Assembly (NCBI RefSeq): GCF_000150955.2
Contig: NC_011686.1
Location: 62,001 to 126,000, forward strand
Length of the DNA stretch: 64,000 nt
DNA from: Phaeodactylum tricornutum CCAP 1055/1
Lineage: Eukaryota > Bacillariophyta > Bacillariophyceae > Surirellales > Neidiaceae
Reading direction: 5' to 3'
Both the position numbers and the translations under genes were made by a program. This document shows, piece by piece, positions 34,801 through 46,125 of this stretch (positions are counted from its first letter, which is position 1; each line of letters opens with the position of its first letter). The notes below the pieces were generated by a model. That model searched no databases and was not told the origin of the DNA. It saw only the letters and a program-made list of their open reading frames with translations.

Positions 34801-36110
34801 TACGGGTCTTCCTTTTGGCTGAGCCATTTTTCACGTTGAGAGCGGTAAGTATAAAAAAGTAAATCAAAAGCCTCGTCAGCAATGTCCAAGGCCGGCATGT
34901 GTGGCAGAAAATCGTTCCCCACAAAAAAGGTCATGAAGACAAAGTCATCAATGGTCCGTTCCAAATCGTAGGGCGACTCAGGCCATACGTTAGAAGTTTC
35001 AAACTCAAAAGCAAAGTAGTCCCGTAAAATGTTCATGTGCAAGAATTCGAAGTTAGGATTGTGAATGTAGGCGTCAAGTCCGTGTGCTGCCAAGCGATCG
35101 TTGCGTCGGCGGTCAAAAATGACTTGTTCGCGTAGGAGAAAGAGATTGGGCTCGTGGGTTACCAGTCCTAGCATGATTAGATCCCCATCCTGTCCCATGA
35201 TGCAGTGCCGAAGATTTGGATCATAGTCAGGTCTGGATTTTTGCTGTCGCATAAACTCCATGATTTTGTGCTCGCCTTCTCCTGGAACGTTTGGCCCAGA
35301 AAAAATGATATCCAGATCTTTCCAGGCCGGATCCGTCGAAAGCTTGAATTGAATAAAATGCTCGATGTGCTTTGTACATTCGCTAAAAAAGGAAGTCCCT
35401 GGTGTAATAACGTTGGAATGAAAGATATTACTGTCGGCGCTCTCGTCGCCTAAACCAAACGTACTGTCGCTTTCATGTGTTTCAAACTTGCCCGTGAAGC
35501 GACCTGGCTCCACTTCGGTCAAGAGCGTTTCCTCGTCTTCTCGTTGCTCGTCCCTGTTCTGTGAGTGTAGATTGATTTCGTCATCAAAGTCGCCCGTCTC
35601 CTCCATCTTGCGTTGGCGATTCCGCTCCCTTTCACGTTCCATCGCTTCCAAATGAGCATCGTAGACGGTCCGCTCAATCTCACCTTCTTTTCCCGAACGA
35701 TAGCGACGGGACCGCTGTTGATTGAGTTTGGCTCTGGGCGCTACACCATCAATTGCCATGTACACGAGTTGCTTGGGCTTGGCAATGTCCTTGACGACCC
35801 TATCCAGATAATAGCAGATATTGCGAAAAATCTCGTCTTCCGAAATATTGGCAACACCTTCTTCCCCGTTCTCTTCGGCTTCGCTGTTATTGTGCGAACA
35901 GCCGTGAATGATTCCATTCATGTCGATGTAAAGGCGATCGATTTCGGGGGCTAGACCGCAAGTCGACAATGGATCGGGCTTCGGCATGTTCGCGGGCGGA
36001 TCGGTGCCAAAATGCTCCTGCGTCGTTTCTGCGTTGGGCGGACAGCCATGCCGCTGGATAACCTTGGGGTAGCGCTCGGAAAGCCAACGAAAGAATTTTG
36101 GAACTCCCAT
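31833..36110 (-). CDS. 5'-3' exoribonuclease (XRN) in one frame with 20S proteasome beta5 subunit
   Basis: A 1425-codon frame with no stop from ATG 36110 to 31833. Residues 1 to about 1050 are an XRN nuclease: it starts MGVPKFFRWLSERYPKVI and keeps the acidic residues of the active site in YIDMNG, MAIDGVAPRAK, PGEGEHK, GQDGDL and GNDFLP. Residues 1209-1425 are a complete beta5 proteasome subunit: mature Thr1 after HG, Asp17, Lys33 and Met45-Ala-Gly47 are all in place, and the family's GTMAGGAADCSFW is present. Between them, residues about 1064-1208 have two in-frame ATGs (32921, 32858), a hydrophobic stretch after twin Arg (RRGRIFALGAIFASLFSSVG) and a PPPPP run. Two neighbouring genes whose frames happen to join, with a separate internal start for beta5, is the cautious reading; a true fusion cut at the beta5 propeptide site is the alternative. 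No intron with matching phase was found between them. Confidence 0.9.
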   Translation of the reverse strand: MGVPKFFRWLSERYPKVIQRHGCPPNAETTQEHFGTDPPANMPKPDPLSTCGLAPEIDRLYIDMNGIIHGCSHNNSEAEENGEEGVANISEDEIFRNICYYLDRVVKDIAKPKQLVYMAIDGVAPRAKLNQQRSRRYRSGKEGEIERTVYDAHLEAMERERERNRQRKMEETGDFDDEINLHSQNRDEQREDEETLLTEVEPGRFTGKFETHESDSTFGLGDESADSNIFHSNVITPGTSFFSECTKHIEHFIQFKLSTDPAWKDLDIIFSGPNVPGEGEHKIMEFMRQQKSRPDYDPNLRHCIMGQDGDLIMLGLVTHEPNLFLLREQVIFDRRRNDRLAAHGLDAYIHNPNFEFLHMNILRDYFAFEFETSNVWPESPYDLERTIDDFVFMTFFVGNDFLPHMPALDIADEAFDLLFYTYRSQREKWLSQKEDPYLTNAGNIASGERLESFLGVVGAHESSYYDYKKSTEDPGKARTLEAKWGMVTTPSDEILASKEQEDRSRFRGMLEQSVEQKQRIAVKEHLDFTPVMSSIPSYQEKSDKEDDGKGLFSRMGHLLQFSVPDKKNDTQQKLPEPAFDVTDVKGRYYADKFGFSPFDAEKHIALRKAYVEGLVWNLKYYYEGCISWEWYYPFHYGPMISDLVGVDGMLREVSFDGKMGSPLKPFEQLMACMPPSHSHLLPEPYRWLMTDPSSPISQFYPRSFTVDMNGKRWPWEAVVMLPFIDSERLLSAANSVSPELLSEAEVGRNEFKESVVWLNDASSKRDLEATGIGKCFDTVKDCTAVSIPFVSSQWRYPGVSSSPPIFKPEVKPGTQVPLSGLPTLRDGSVHSMWRKRLKVNVHGNISRYTTALLQLHNSTPEGISILQLAPHLIGTTIFINYPVLIEALVTAVSDSQGILRGEEALRQWTSRESTGRKSRLKKVINGYITGEGYTGTGGLTITETRSGVEELETLLYVRPIKGLRTMADGTVVKSFAKFEVEVPLFVKSWAPVSEDKRLESLPALLEKDPYNAAKRVLTYRPDDEDSTKENVNAKSNQRSRGYQEKIDLIPDDEITGITVRATSMSSLLYGLPSQSRAFGTLSKKMKPTSREFCTLERPGLNCLTSNRAIVRPAFFAEVNPLRTAATFPRRGRIFALGAIFASLFSSVGAIELGRKAHLQSSPTDDFSRNKLFAQREARNDVHLGDEVELLPPDVGSYPPPPPLEFAHGTTTLSFVFQGGIVAAVDSRASLGSFVGSKTTQKVLPINSHMLGTMAGGAADCSFWIRKLQGEAAMHVLTLDGRRMSVARASRLLSNALYDNRKLGLSVGTMVMGFDDTETKSSRARIFYVDNSGTRIEGDVFAVGSGSTFALGILDTEKRHDLTVDEAVALGLKAIRHATFRDAYSGGFINVYLITHEHGWQRVFSQDLACLSGRESIPNETPLQLE
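31836..32486 (-). other. Mature proteasome beta5 (chymotrypsin-like) part
   Basis: 217 residues beginning at the catalytic Thr (codon 32486-32484), which follows Gly of HG|TTTL, the usual autocatalytic cut. Typical mature beta5 is about 200-205 residues. The sequence around RDAYSGGFINVYLI matches the conserved C-terminal core of this subunit. It sits inside the long frame described at 31833-36110. Confidence 0.93.
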
Positions 36111-36826
36111 GTTGCGTTAACTGTAGATGGCTCCGATCTAGGCACCAACTGTTATTGTCTTGCGGAAGGAATGATCGTAAATTCACTCTTTGTTTCATAA
36201 AAACAGCCGAGTCAATTCAAGACGACAGGGAATACTGCTTGTGGTAAGAGCCCACATTTTCTTTGGTGGAGAACGACACCATGGGCTCCGGTCGTCCCAC
36301 CAACTCGGGATCCAGACGATCACAGGTACGGGCTACGGACAGACCTCCTATAAATAACTATAATTTTGCAGTTACTTTGTCGCCGCATCGTACTTGCTAT
36401 CTCTTCCATCAGATCATTCAACGATACCGCGAAATGTTGAGCTTTCAACCTCTCCAACGTCCGGTAGCACTTTGCATCGTTACAATCAACAAGTTACAAT
36501 ACAGCGTTCCATTTCCCACATTTTATTGCAAACTCTTCTTTCGTCTGATATCGTGCCACTATCGCTTGCCAAATCCACACGATAGGGGTAGTGGGCCTGC
36601 TTCACGGGGTATTGATCAATATAGCAAACGTTGCTTTTCTTTTCTCCATTCCTATACAACAAGCAGATGATTCGGGCTTATGCCGCATTCTCGATTTTCT
36701 GAACTGAGCTGTTTCTTGTCGCACCAAACACTCGCACTCATACATTTTAAGATAGCCTATACCAGTCTGAAATTTGAATTGTTAACGAAACGAGACTACT
36801 TCCGTATCTCCATCCCAAAAGCGCGT
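36111..36826. other. Intergenic region
   Basis: About 720 bp between two minus-strand genes: promoter side of the XRN gene and 3' side of the p115 gene. Nothing else is recognised. Confidence 0.5.
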
Positions 36827-39800
36827 TCATGTCAGTTTGACAAATTTGCCGTACTGCGATATCGCCTTTTCTTCAGCGGAGCGAATGGCATTTTCGACTG
36901 CTTCCGGGCCACCCGTTTGCGACAGAGCTTCGTGCAAACTAGTTCGAACCAAATCGTGCTGTGCAAGTAAGGCCAGGAGATCGTCGTGTTCTGCCAGCAG
37001 CTCAAAATACATATTTCTCTCCTCCTCGATTGCCTCTTTCTGCTGCTGAATCTCATCATAAAGCTGAGAAGTTTGTGCGTACGATTGCTTCGCCTTTGTA
37101 TTTCTGTTCTCCGCCTCGTCGTCGCTACTTTCGGCCGGATTTTCGCCAAGAACGACGCTAGGACTGTCTCGTATAGAATCAGCAGCTTGCAAGCGCGCAA
37201 ATTCCGCTCGAACTTGCGCTTCGTAGCGTCCTTCACGCTCCAATTGGCTTGCTCGCATCTTGGCATCCCGACACTCTTCTGTAAGCTTTTTGATCTTGGA
37301 ATTAGCATCATCCAAATAACTCCGTAGGTCATCATTATCTTTCTTCGAAGCTTGGACGTGACTTTTTAAAGTCGCGAGCTCTTCAGATAACTTGGACATT
37401 TCGGCGTCATCAATAACGCGGGCCGGGGAACTTCTCGCCGCTAGGATCCGTTCCTGTTCCAATCGGAGGTCCCTGAGCTCTTGCTTCACATTCGCTAGGG
37501 CCATCTCCGACGCATGCCGTAACTCTCGCTCCAAAATGACGTCGGATTCTGCAGAAGCGTTTGCAGCTTCACGAGTTTCTCGCAAACGATGTTCGGCCCT
37601 GGAGCGTTCTTTCGCAATAGACGACAAAAGCTGGGCTTTTTCGAGTTGTAGTTGGACAACTTCGTCTCCTCTGAATGACTCAGAAAGTGATCGGTCTCCC
37701 GCAGAAGATGCCTGGACTAACGCCTCGTTGCTCCGTTCGCTCTCTTTTAAAGATTGAAACAAACGATCTCTTTCCATGTGAAGTTGAGTCAATGTATTCT
37801 GTAAATTCTCAATTTCAGCGGCATGAGCACGATTCAGGACGCCCTTGTCATTTTCAAGGGATGCAATTCTGTGTTCGAGCGAAGAACGACAGGTCGACTC
37901 GCGTCCTCTTAGTTCTTTGATTGTCTCGTTCATGGCTTTCAAATCCGCTTTACTGGCAACAATTTCTTGTTCGTACACAGTGACTTGAAGGTCCATTCTA
38001 CTAACACGCTCCTTAACTTCTTCCTCTGTTCGCCGAGCGTAGTCGAGTTCATCTAGAGTCCTTGTCAGCGCTGCCTTTAGCTCCTCCATTTCCAGCCGCT
38101 CTCGTCTTTGGAAATTTGCAGTCGCGTCCAGGGTCTGCCGTTGAATTTCGCTCATATTGTCTTCGGTGTCTTCCATTCCCAGCAACGCCGCCATATCGCT
38201 CCGGAGACGACGGGCTTCTATCTCCGCATCCTCACGCTTTTTCTGTTCGTCGGCAATGGTTTCCTCCTGCATTTCCAATAGCTCTCGAAGCTCGTCCACT
38301 TGCTGTCGGAGCGCTTGTGCCGCTGAAGCGGTAGCCTTTTCTGATATTTCATTCGTTGTAAGAAGCCGTAACGCATCCTTGGCTTGCTGTATTTCGTCCT
38401 CAAGCTCGCCGGCGTGGGTTCTTAAAGTGTCTCGTTCCTGTTCTATACGGGCTCGTGAACTGCGGAGATCGTCGCGCTCGCGTACAAGTTCCTCCAGTTG
38501 GGAGCGCTCAATCAGCCGCTGGGCTTCTACACATTCATTTGCCCGAGAATGTTCTGCCACACCAGAATCGAGGCGGGACGCAAAGTGCTCTGCGGATTGC
38601 TCTGCTTTCCCTTGCAAGGCAGCAAGTGAGGCCTCAACTGTCAGTCGTTTCGACCGTTCCTTTTGAAGCTCTTGACGAAGAGGCATATCTTTCATTTCGT
38701 CTACGGACTGAATAGCCGCCAAACGGGCCTCGAGCTCACGGTTTCGGTGTTCCGCGTCCATAAATTGACGCTCCCAGCTCGAAATAGCGTCGTTTGCTTC
38801 AACTGCCTGAGTTTCAAGCTCGTCCTCGAGTGCCTTTATAGCAGCTTTCAGATTTCTCTCTACAGCCTCGACCTTTTCAACACGGTCTAGAACCAAGGAA
38901 ACAATGTTAGTGAGCTTAAAATGCATTTAGGCGCCAAGTCAGGCCTGGACATACCTTTCCACTGGGACACGACTTCTTCCGACTCCACCATGAGAGCTTG
39001 AATTTCTACTTCGGCATCTCTCGTTTCCTCTTCGTTAGCCATTTTGTCGAATGCGACGTTGTCTTTCACCGATGCAACATCTGAGCGACGTTCAGAATTT
39101 TCCTCGTTTACCGGTGGCCATGACTCTTTGGGTTGTGGCTGTCCATATTTTGGTTCCGCGTTGTAAAGAGATGCAGTGTCGCGCTTACAATTTGTAGCAG
39201 TCTCAGTTTCAAGCACGCTGAGGACGCATAAAGCTTTGTCACGTTCCGCAGTGATCTCTTGGATTTTCGTCTGCTGCTCGAGGGTCTTTTCTTCCAGCTG
39301 ATTGCAGCACGCTTCCCATTCTGCAATAACAGCCTCAGCTTCTTTCCGTTCCTCGCAAAGCTGAATATCGTATTCTTGGATTGTTTGCTGCAAGTCAACT
39401 ACCCTCAAGTGCTCGGCATCTAACCCTGCCGATAGTATACTATTTTCATCGGACTTGTCCGTTGTTGCTAAATTCAAGTCCACAGAGAGCGAGTCGCATT
39501 GCTGTGTTAAAGCAACCAACTTAGCTTGAAGTTCTGTGGAGCGCTTCTTCTCCTTGTCTAACGAGTCTCTTGTATCTGAAAGTTCATTTTCCAAACTCTC
39601 ATTTTTCTGCTCCAATGCACGGTAGCTTGTTACCCCTCTGTCAAGCTTTTCTGATAAGCAATTGACCTCGCTTCTCAGCTCCGTAGCTTGTCTCTCAAAG
39701 TTTCGTTGCAACGCTTCGTTTGATTCCTGCTCTCGAGAAGCAATTTCTTGAAATACGACCATCTTTTCCTCAGTAGCTTTCAAGCTCTTCCCAGCTACTG

Positions 39801-42800
39801 AATACTCGTCCTTCAAAGTCGAAAGCTCATCATTCAAAGTCGAAAGCTCATCTTCTCGTAGTGACAAAACGAAAGCTGCTTCTTCAATTTCCTTTTTCTT
39901 TTGAAGAAGCTCTCTCTCAAGGAATTCCTTTGACGTCTCCCGTTCCTTCAATTTTTCTTTCAACTGCAGTATTTCAATGTTTGCTTCGTGATCTGATGCT
40001 GCGAGTTTCTCTTTCAAATGCTCGATGACCTTAAGTAGCTTACCCTCAGCCTGCGCCAGTGCTGCTATTTTAATCTCTGCTTCCTGATGGCCCTCCTGCA
40101 GGAGTGAATAATCCTTGATACGCAAGTCTGCAGCCAAAAGGTGACTCGCCGTGTCTTCCGCAGCCGCCTCAAGCAAGCATACTTGTTTCCTCAGAAAGCT
40201 CACCTCCTCTGAAAGGTCGCGCTCCGTCCGCGAGATCGATTCGGCATCGAAAAGCGCTTTCTCGAGTCGTGTCTCTACTTCCTCTCTGCGGCCTTGCAAG
40301 TCGGAGTACCTTGCCTGCCATTGACCAATAACGGTACTAGTATCTTTTTCTTGCTCCCTTAATTGGTCTTTTAAACCCTGTATAGTCAACTTCAACTCAA
40401 CCATACGTTCGTCAAACTGCTTTCTCTCAGCTTCTGAAACCTCAATCCTCCCTCTCAAACTAGAAATTTCCTGAGCACATTCTTTTTCTGGCGGTTGCAC
40501 GCCATTTCTTAGGGATACAAGTGCTTCTCAAGCACAGCATAGCTTTGCTGCCATTCAGAGATAACATTGCTAGCATCGGCTTCTTGGTCCTCTAGCTGCT
40601 GCCGGAGCGATTCCAACCTACTCTCCAACTCGGTGACACGGTCCTCCTGCTGCTGAGAATCAGCGCTCTCGGACGAGGCTTGCAACAGTTCCTCCAGCTC
40701 GAGTACGCGGGACCGAAGTCGATCCACCTCTTCGGGCAGTGTGTGCTTTTCGGAAGACAGCTCACCCGCGGCGACATTCTCGGCTGTCGACAACCGGCTT
40801 TCGAGCTCGATTTTTTCCGTCTCAAGCACAGCATAGCTTTGCTGCCATTCAGAGATAACATTGCTAGCATCGGCTTCTTGGTCCTCTAGCTGCTGCCGGA
40901 GCGATTCCAACCTACTCTCCAACTCGGTGACACGGTCCTCCTGCTGCTGAGAATCAGCGCTCTCGGACGAGGCTTGCAACAGTTCCTCCAGCTCGAGTAC
41001 GCGGGACCGAAGTCGATCCACCTCTTCGGGCAGTGTGTGCTTTTCGGAAGACAGCTCACCCGCGGCGACATTGTCGGCTGTCGACAACCGGCTTTCCAGC
41101 TCGATTTTTTCCGTCTCAAGCACAGCATAGCTTTGCTGCCATTCAGAGATAACATTGCTAGCATCGGCTTCTTGGTCCTCTAGCTGCTGCCGGAGCGATT
41201 CCAACCTACTCTCCAACTCGGTGACACGGTCCTCCTGCTGCTGGGAATCAGCGCTCTCGGACGAGGCTTGCAACAGTTCCTCCAGCTCGAGTACGCGAGA
41301 CCGAAGTCGACTTCCCTCGACATGAGATTTAGAGGCTTCGTCACTTTCACTGAGTCCTGGATCTTGGGTATAAAGATTCCGTTGCAATTTTTCAATTGAA
41401 CTTTCGAGACGTGCAATCTCCAAGTCTTTTACAGCTAGGTCACCTTCCATGCTCTCGATTCCAGATACGCGAGAAAGTAAAATTAGAATTTCGCTGCTAC
41501 TTGCCTCTAGTTGTCCACGTAGCGAATCTCGTTCCGCCTTCAATTTAGAGACCTCATTGCGCTGTTCTGAATAATCTTCCAACTGCAAGTAAAGTTGACG
41601 GATTGCTTCTTCACGCCTATTGATCTCGGATTCGGCTTTTTTCAACGCTGTTTCGATATGTTCCTTCTCTCTAAGCTGTCTCTTCAAAGCGGCTATATCG
41701 ATTTCCATGCTGGCAATGTGGGCAATTCGATCGTCAAGATCTTTGTGAAGCTGTTCAACTGCAACACGAATTCGATCCTCAACTTCAGGCGCGGAGATCC
41801 CTGAGATCTGAGATGAAGCAGGATCCGTCTCGTCGCGTTGTCTCAGCTTGCAGTTCAGTGCAGAAACTTCTTGAGAAAGGGATCCAACCTGGTCTGACAA
41901 GAGTCGGTGGTGCTCAACAGCTTTTGCCATCCATTCCTGAGCAGCCTCGTTTGCTTCACGTAGCTGTGATATCTCGGCTTCCCGACTGAGGATGTCTTCC
42001 ACCGTATACACGCCTAATCCCCCGTCCAGTCTTGCCTCCAACGCTCTGATCCGGGATTCTCGCTTATAAATTTCGGATTGCTCCCGGTTCGCAACGGATG
42101 CGAGTTCGGAACGCAGATGGGCCAATTCATGAGCTTGGGAAGCTTGCTGCTCCGAGGATAGTGCGTCCTCGGATAGCTCCTTCGCAAAACCCTGTAGCTG
42201 GTCTCGTTCTTCAGCAAGAGAACTGGCCTCATTTTCTATTCTCTGGAGTTCATTGTTTGACTGCTCAAGTAAAGATATCTCTCCGATGATCTCAGCTTCC
42301 GCGTTTGCGAATTCCTTCTGAATCTCCGGCTGATTTCCTTTGGTTATATTTGCGGCGCTCTCGTCCGTGATTGCTTTTGAGTCGAATCGCTCCGTACCGA
42401 TTCTCGAGTTCGATGATCTTTGCCTCAAAAAACATTCGCTGCCGGGCTAATTCTTCTTCCAGCACTGTTTTTGTGATCTGATCGTGATCTGGCGAAAAAA
42501 TGTCTTCTTGATTAGTAGCGACTACAAGCTGACCCCTCAACGAGAGGACTTCCGCCTCCAATGCCTGATTGGCAGACGTCACCTTGTCCATTCGCTCTGT
42601 TGCCATCGCCATCCATTCATCTGCTTTCTGAAGCTTCGCTGAGTTGTCGGCGGCCTCGGCAACATTGAAGTCTAATGTTTCACAGTGATTTCGCATCTCC
42701 TCAAGCTTTTTGTCCGACGAAGATTGAACCTCCGAGAGCTCAGCCTCCAACCGTGCAATGAGAGATGCATCACCGGTCAAAGCGTCGGCATTTGTTCTCC

Positions 42801-45800
42801 TGTTTTGTTCTTGCAATGCCAGCACCTCTTCCTCCAGAGACGTCTTTAAAAACGTTAGTTGATCTACGTACTCCGCAGTCATGGCCGCCCGTTCGTTGGC
42901 TTCATGTAGCTGTGACGCTTTGTCGCTCACCTCTATCTCAAGCTCCTTACAGCGCTGCGTCGACTCTGCGAGCTCTCCTTGCAGAGACGCGCGCAAGTCA
43001 CAAAGTTTATTTTCAAAGAGCTGCTTTTCATGGAGAAGAACCTCAGTCGCATTCGCATCCGAGCTCGATAGATCTGCCACAGCTCGCTCCAATTCTTCCT
43101 TCAATGCCAGAGATTGCTGTTCCAACGCTGCATTTACCGCCCCCATATTATTCATGCGCTCTACTGCCATAGTCATCCATTCATCTGCCGCACGAGCATC
43201 ATCTCGAAGCCTTGAATTCTCCGCTCGTAGAGTTGCAACTTCGATTCCGCCAGGGGTGTTCGGTTCTGCCATCCCGTCAGGAGCCTGGCGATTCTCTTCA
43301 TTACCGGGTGTGGATAGAGCCCTTTGACTCTGCTCCGATTGTCGACGAAATTCCTCTTCCAAACTGGAATATGCCTGACTCAATGCGGTCATGTCTTCGC
43401 GCAAGCTGTCGCGCTCTTCCCTAGCTTCAACTTCTCGAGCCATCGTATCATCTAATTCTTTCTCAACAGCGCCTATTTGTCCGTCTCGAGAAGCGAGCTC
43501 GCGTTGGTACGCTTCGTCTTTGCGGCGCAATTCGTCTTCAAGCATTGCAACCCTCCCATCGAGTTCGGCGTTTCTAGCCGTGTACTCGTTTAACAAGGTG
43601 TCGAGCTCCGTTGGCGTTGATTCCATCCGACGTTCCCACACATTAAGTTGGTTTTCTAGAAAGCCCAACACACAAGATGGATGTGGCGAGGGTTAGGCAG
43701 GTTCACGCATGGAAGACCTAATAAGTTGCACCATAAAGTATGCCTTACCCTGTAAATTCAACTGTAGCTTGGACTCGGTCACAGCGTCGCGCAACAATTC
43801 AATCTCCGCGGCTTGCTGAGCTACAATTCTCTGCAGCATCCGAGCATTTCCTCTAGAGTCATGGTCATCCTTGGAATCAGGACCGATTTCACTCTCTCTA
43901 TCTTCTGCGTCCCCTTCATCGCTATCGTCACCACTCAGGGTCAATTCCTGGACCACTCGCTTGCGTACCATCAAGACCGATTTGTCGTACCAAGTATCCC
44001 ACGTTCTCTTTTCCAAAGCGCAACCCGACCAGGGTAGATCTGTTTCGGTTTTGAAACTTTCCAGGCGATTCATAAATTTGCTGATACCACCACCACGTTG
44101 CGCAAACGTTTCGAGTAGCCCAGAACGTGTCCATCCTCCGCACTGCGACTCGTCGTTCAAGTGTTCCATGGCCAAACCCAGAAGCAAACTGGTGAGAACG
44201 GCAACACGTGACTTTCCCGATACCATCTCTGTCAGCACAGTACTATGAGGGGACGACAATAGCGCGTGGACCACCATGGGAGCTTCCGTTATCCAGTGTG
44301 CCAGAAACCGCATGATGACCAACCGGATAAAGTCATCGTTTTGGGAGCTCTTGTCGGTAATTTCTGCTTCGGCTTCCAGGGCTTCCATAAGAGCTTCGAG
44401 TAACGATTTACCGTCCGGAGAAGAAAAGCGCAACATCATGGACCTCGAGGCCTCGTCCGTGGCAAACAAACTCAGGCCGCCGAGCGCACCAGCCAAAAAG
44501 ACTTTGCGGCGCTCTTGCGCGTGGCGATCTCCGCTATCCGAGTCGAGCAGATGCAAGTTTTCAAAAATAGTATTGAGCAATTTGGGCACCACCGTCAAGG
44601 GAGGCTTAGGGCCTCGAGGAGTGGAGCCGGCCTCATCGTTTTCGTCATCCATAGAGACATCTTCCATAGGTGGTGCGAGTGTGTGGAGAAGCATCTCGTG
44701 CGTTTGCGTATCGCCCAAGGTCCGGCGGAGCACATGAAGAGCCGAGAAGGATATGGCCAAGCGTTGATCCAAACGCGTACCCATACCCCCGGTACACACC
44801 AGATACAAGAGTCGATCGACTCCGTTGTGCCGGTCCAGTGTATCGCGATTATTCAAATATAGGGCTGTGACGTGCAGAGCGCGCTGTTGGAGGGTGATGG
44901 AAGGAACTGCACAGGGATAGGGGGAATTGGGCGGCGGTGGGGCGATCAAGGCGAGCTCCCATACCAAACTAACCAGCGGCTTCTGCTTGGTCCAAACCAC
45001 ATTCCGCACCGCTTCCGATTCGAGGACGACGGCCAAAATGTCCAAGACGGCCGTCACAATTTTTTCTTCCGGTGGTGTCAAACGGGGCACGATAATCTTG
45101 GAACTGACCTCCTCTTGAGACTGCAAAGTAGAGACTTTTGGATCGGGAGTGGCCAGCAAGTCATCCAGGTCGTCAGACGTCGACGGTACGTTTCCCAGAG
45201 TTTTGGTAGACTCACGGGTCCCGGTGGAGGTGGGACTCTGAAACTGAGCAGCTTGCCGCAAATCCAAAAGCCTGGCAAGATTTGGTCCCAGAGTAGGCGA
45301 CTGTAGGACTAGATCCGCCAAGGCAGCATCGTGAGAGAGCAATTGCGCCAACAATTGGACACAGTCGAGCACAATGACGTTGCCTCCGGTCAAGCCACCT
45401 TCTTGAATCGCCAATTGTGCCACCACGTCACCCACTTCGTCAAACATCCATACTTTCGCGACGGCACTCCAACGGGAGAGGGTGGCTGCCAGCAACAGTG
45501 CCTGATTCCGAACCTGTTCGTCGTAAAGCGCTCGGTCGAATGCGTCCCCGGGCTGTGCAATGGGTGCCGGTTGCAACAAATCCCCGAGACGATGCAAGCC
45601 GTTGGGGGCCTGTAACAATTGCGTTTGCGTAATTTTGGGAGACGTTCGCGCAGTGTGTTCAATAATTTGCAGCGCCATAACACGGGCGTACGGAGAAACG
45701 GTCGCCAGACCTTGCGTAGCACCCGCACTACCGGAGCTACAAGAAACGTCAATCAAGGCTTCCAGCCAGCGACCGGGGGAAGGCTGCCGCAGCAGAGTGT

Positions 45801-46125
45801 CGCATATTTCTTTGGCGTCTTGTTGAGGAGACGACGACGTCGTAAGGGTAGTGAGGGTGTGGTAAACGCGCGTGACTAGTGTGGGAGCGTCTTCCACTGG
45901 CAGATCGCGCCACTGGGAAGTCTGTATCAGAGTCAAGAGCACTGGGAGAATGGAAGAATCCTCGTCCGCGCGTACAATCTCTTTCGGATCGAGCGTCCGT
46001 GCTTTCAAAGCGTCTTCAATAGCTTCTAAACTAGACACCATATCCTGCGACGTACTGGCGGAGACAATACGATCCAACAACAAGGCAGCATCGGCAGCCG
46101 CCGTGCGCGAGTCGCTGGCCTCCAT
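36827..46125 (-). CDS. Giant p115/USO1-type vesicle-tethering golgin, five exons
   Basis: Proposed exons (minus): 46125-43749, 43655-42398, 42222-40519, 40459-38955, 38886-36827, giving about 2967 residues. Introns 1 (93 bp, GTAAGG...TTTCTAG) and 4 (68 bp, GTATGT...TTCTAG) are clear and keep phase. Intron 3 (59 bp) and the acceptor of intron 2 (42223 or 42241) are my best fits and less sure; without introns the frames shift near 42397 and 40518. Exon 1 is an armadillo-like head with EGGLTGGNVIVLDCVQLLAQ, the p115/Uso1 head signature, and RGGGISKFMNRLESFK. The other 2100 residues are coiled coil. Near the C-terminus EHDDLLALLAQHD matches the conserved p115 tail. Human p115 is about 960 and yeast Uso1 about 1790 residues. 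It should tether COPI/COPII vesicles at the Golgi. A 98-residue repeat sits in exon 3. Confidence 0.88.
40527..41310 (-). repeat. Tandem 294-bp repeat, 2.7 copies, inside the p115 coiled coil
   Basis: Copies begin at 40527, 40821 and 41115 (period exactly 294 bp) and differ at only a few bases. Each encodes 98 residues of coiled coil (including RVLELEELLQASSESADSQQ), that is 14 heptads, so the coil register is kept. The last copy ends about 41310, where the sequence departs from the unit. Confidence 0.95.
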
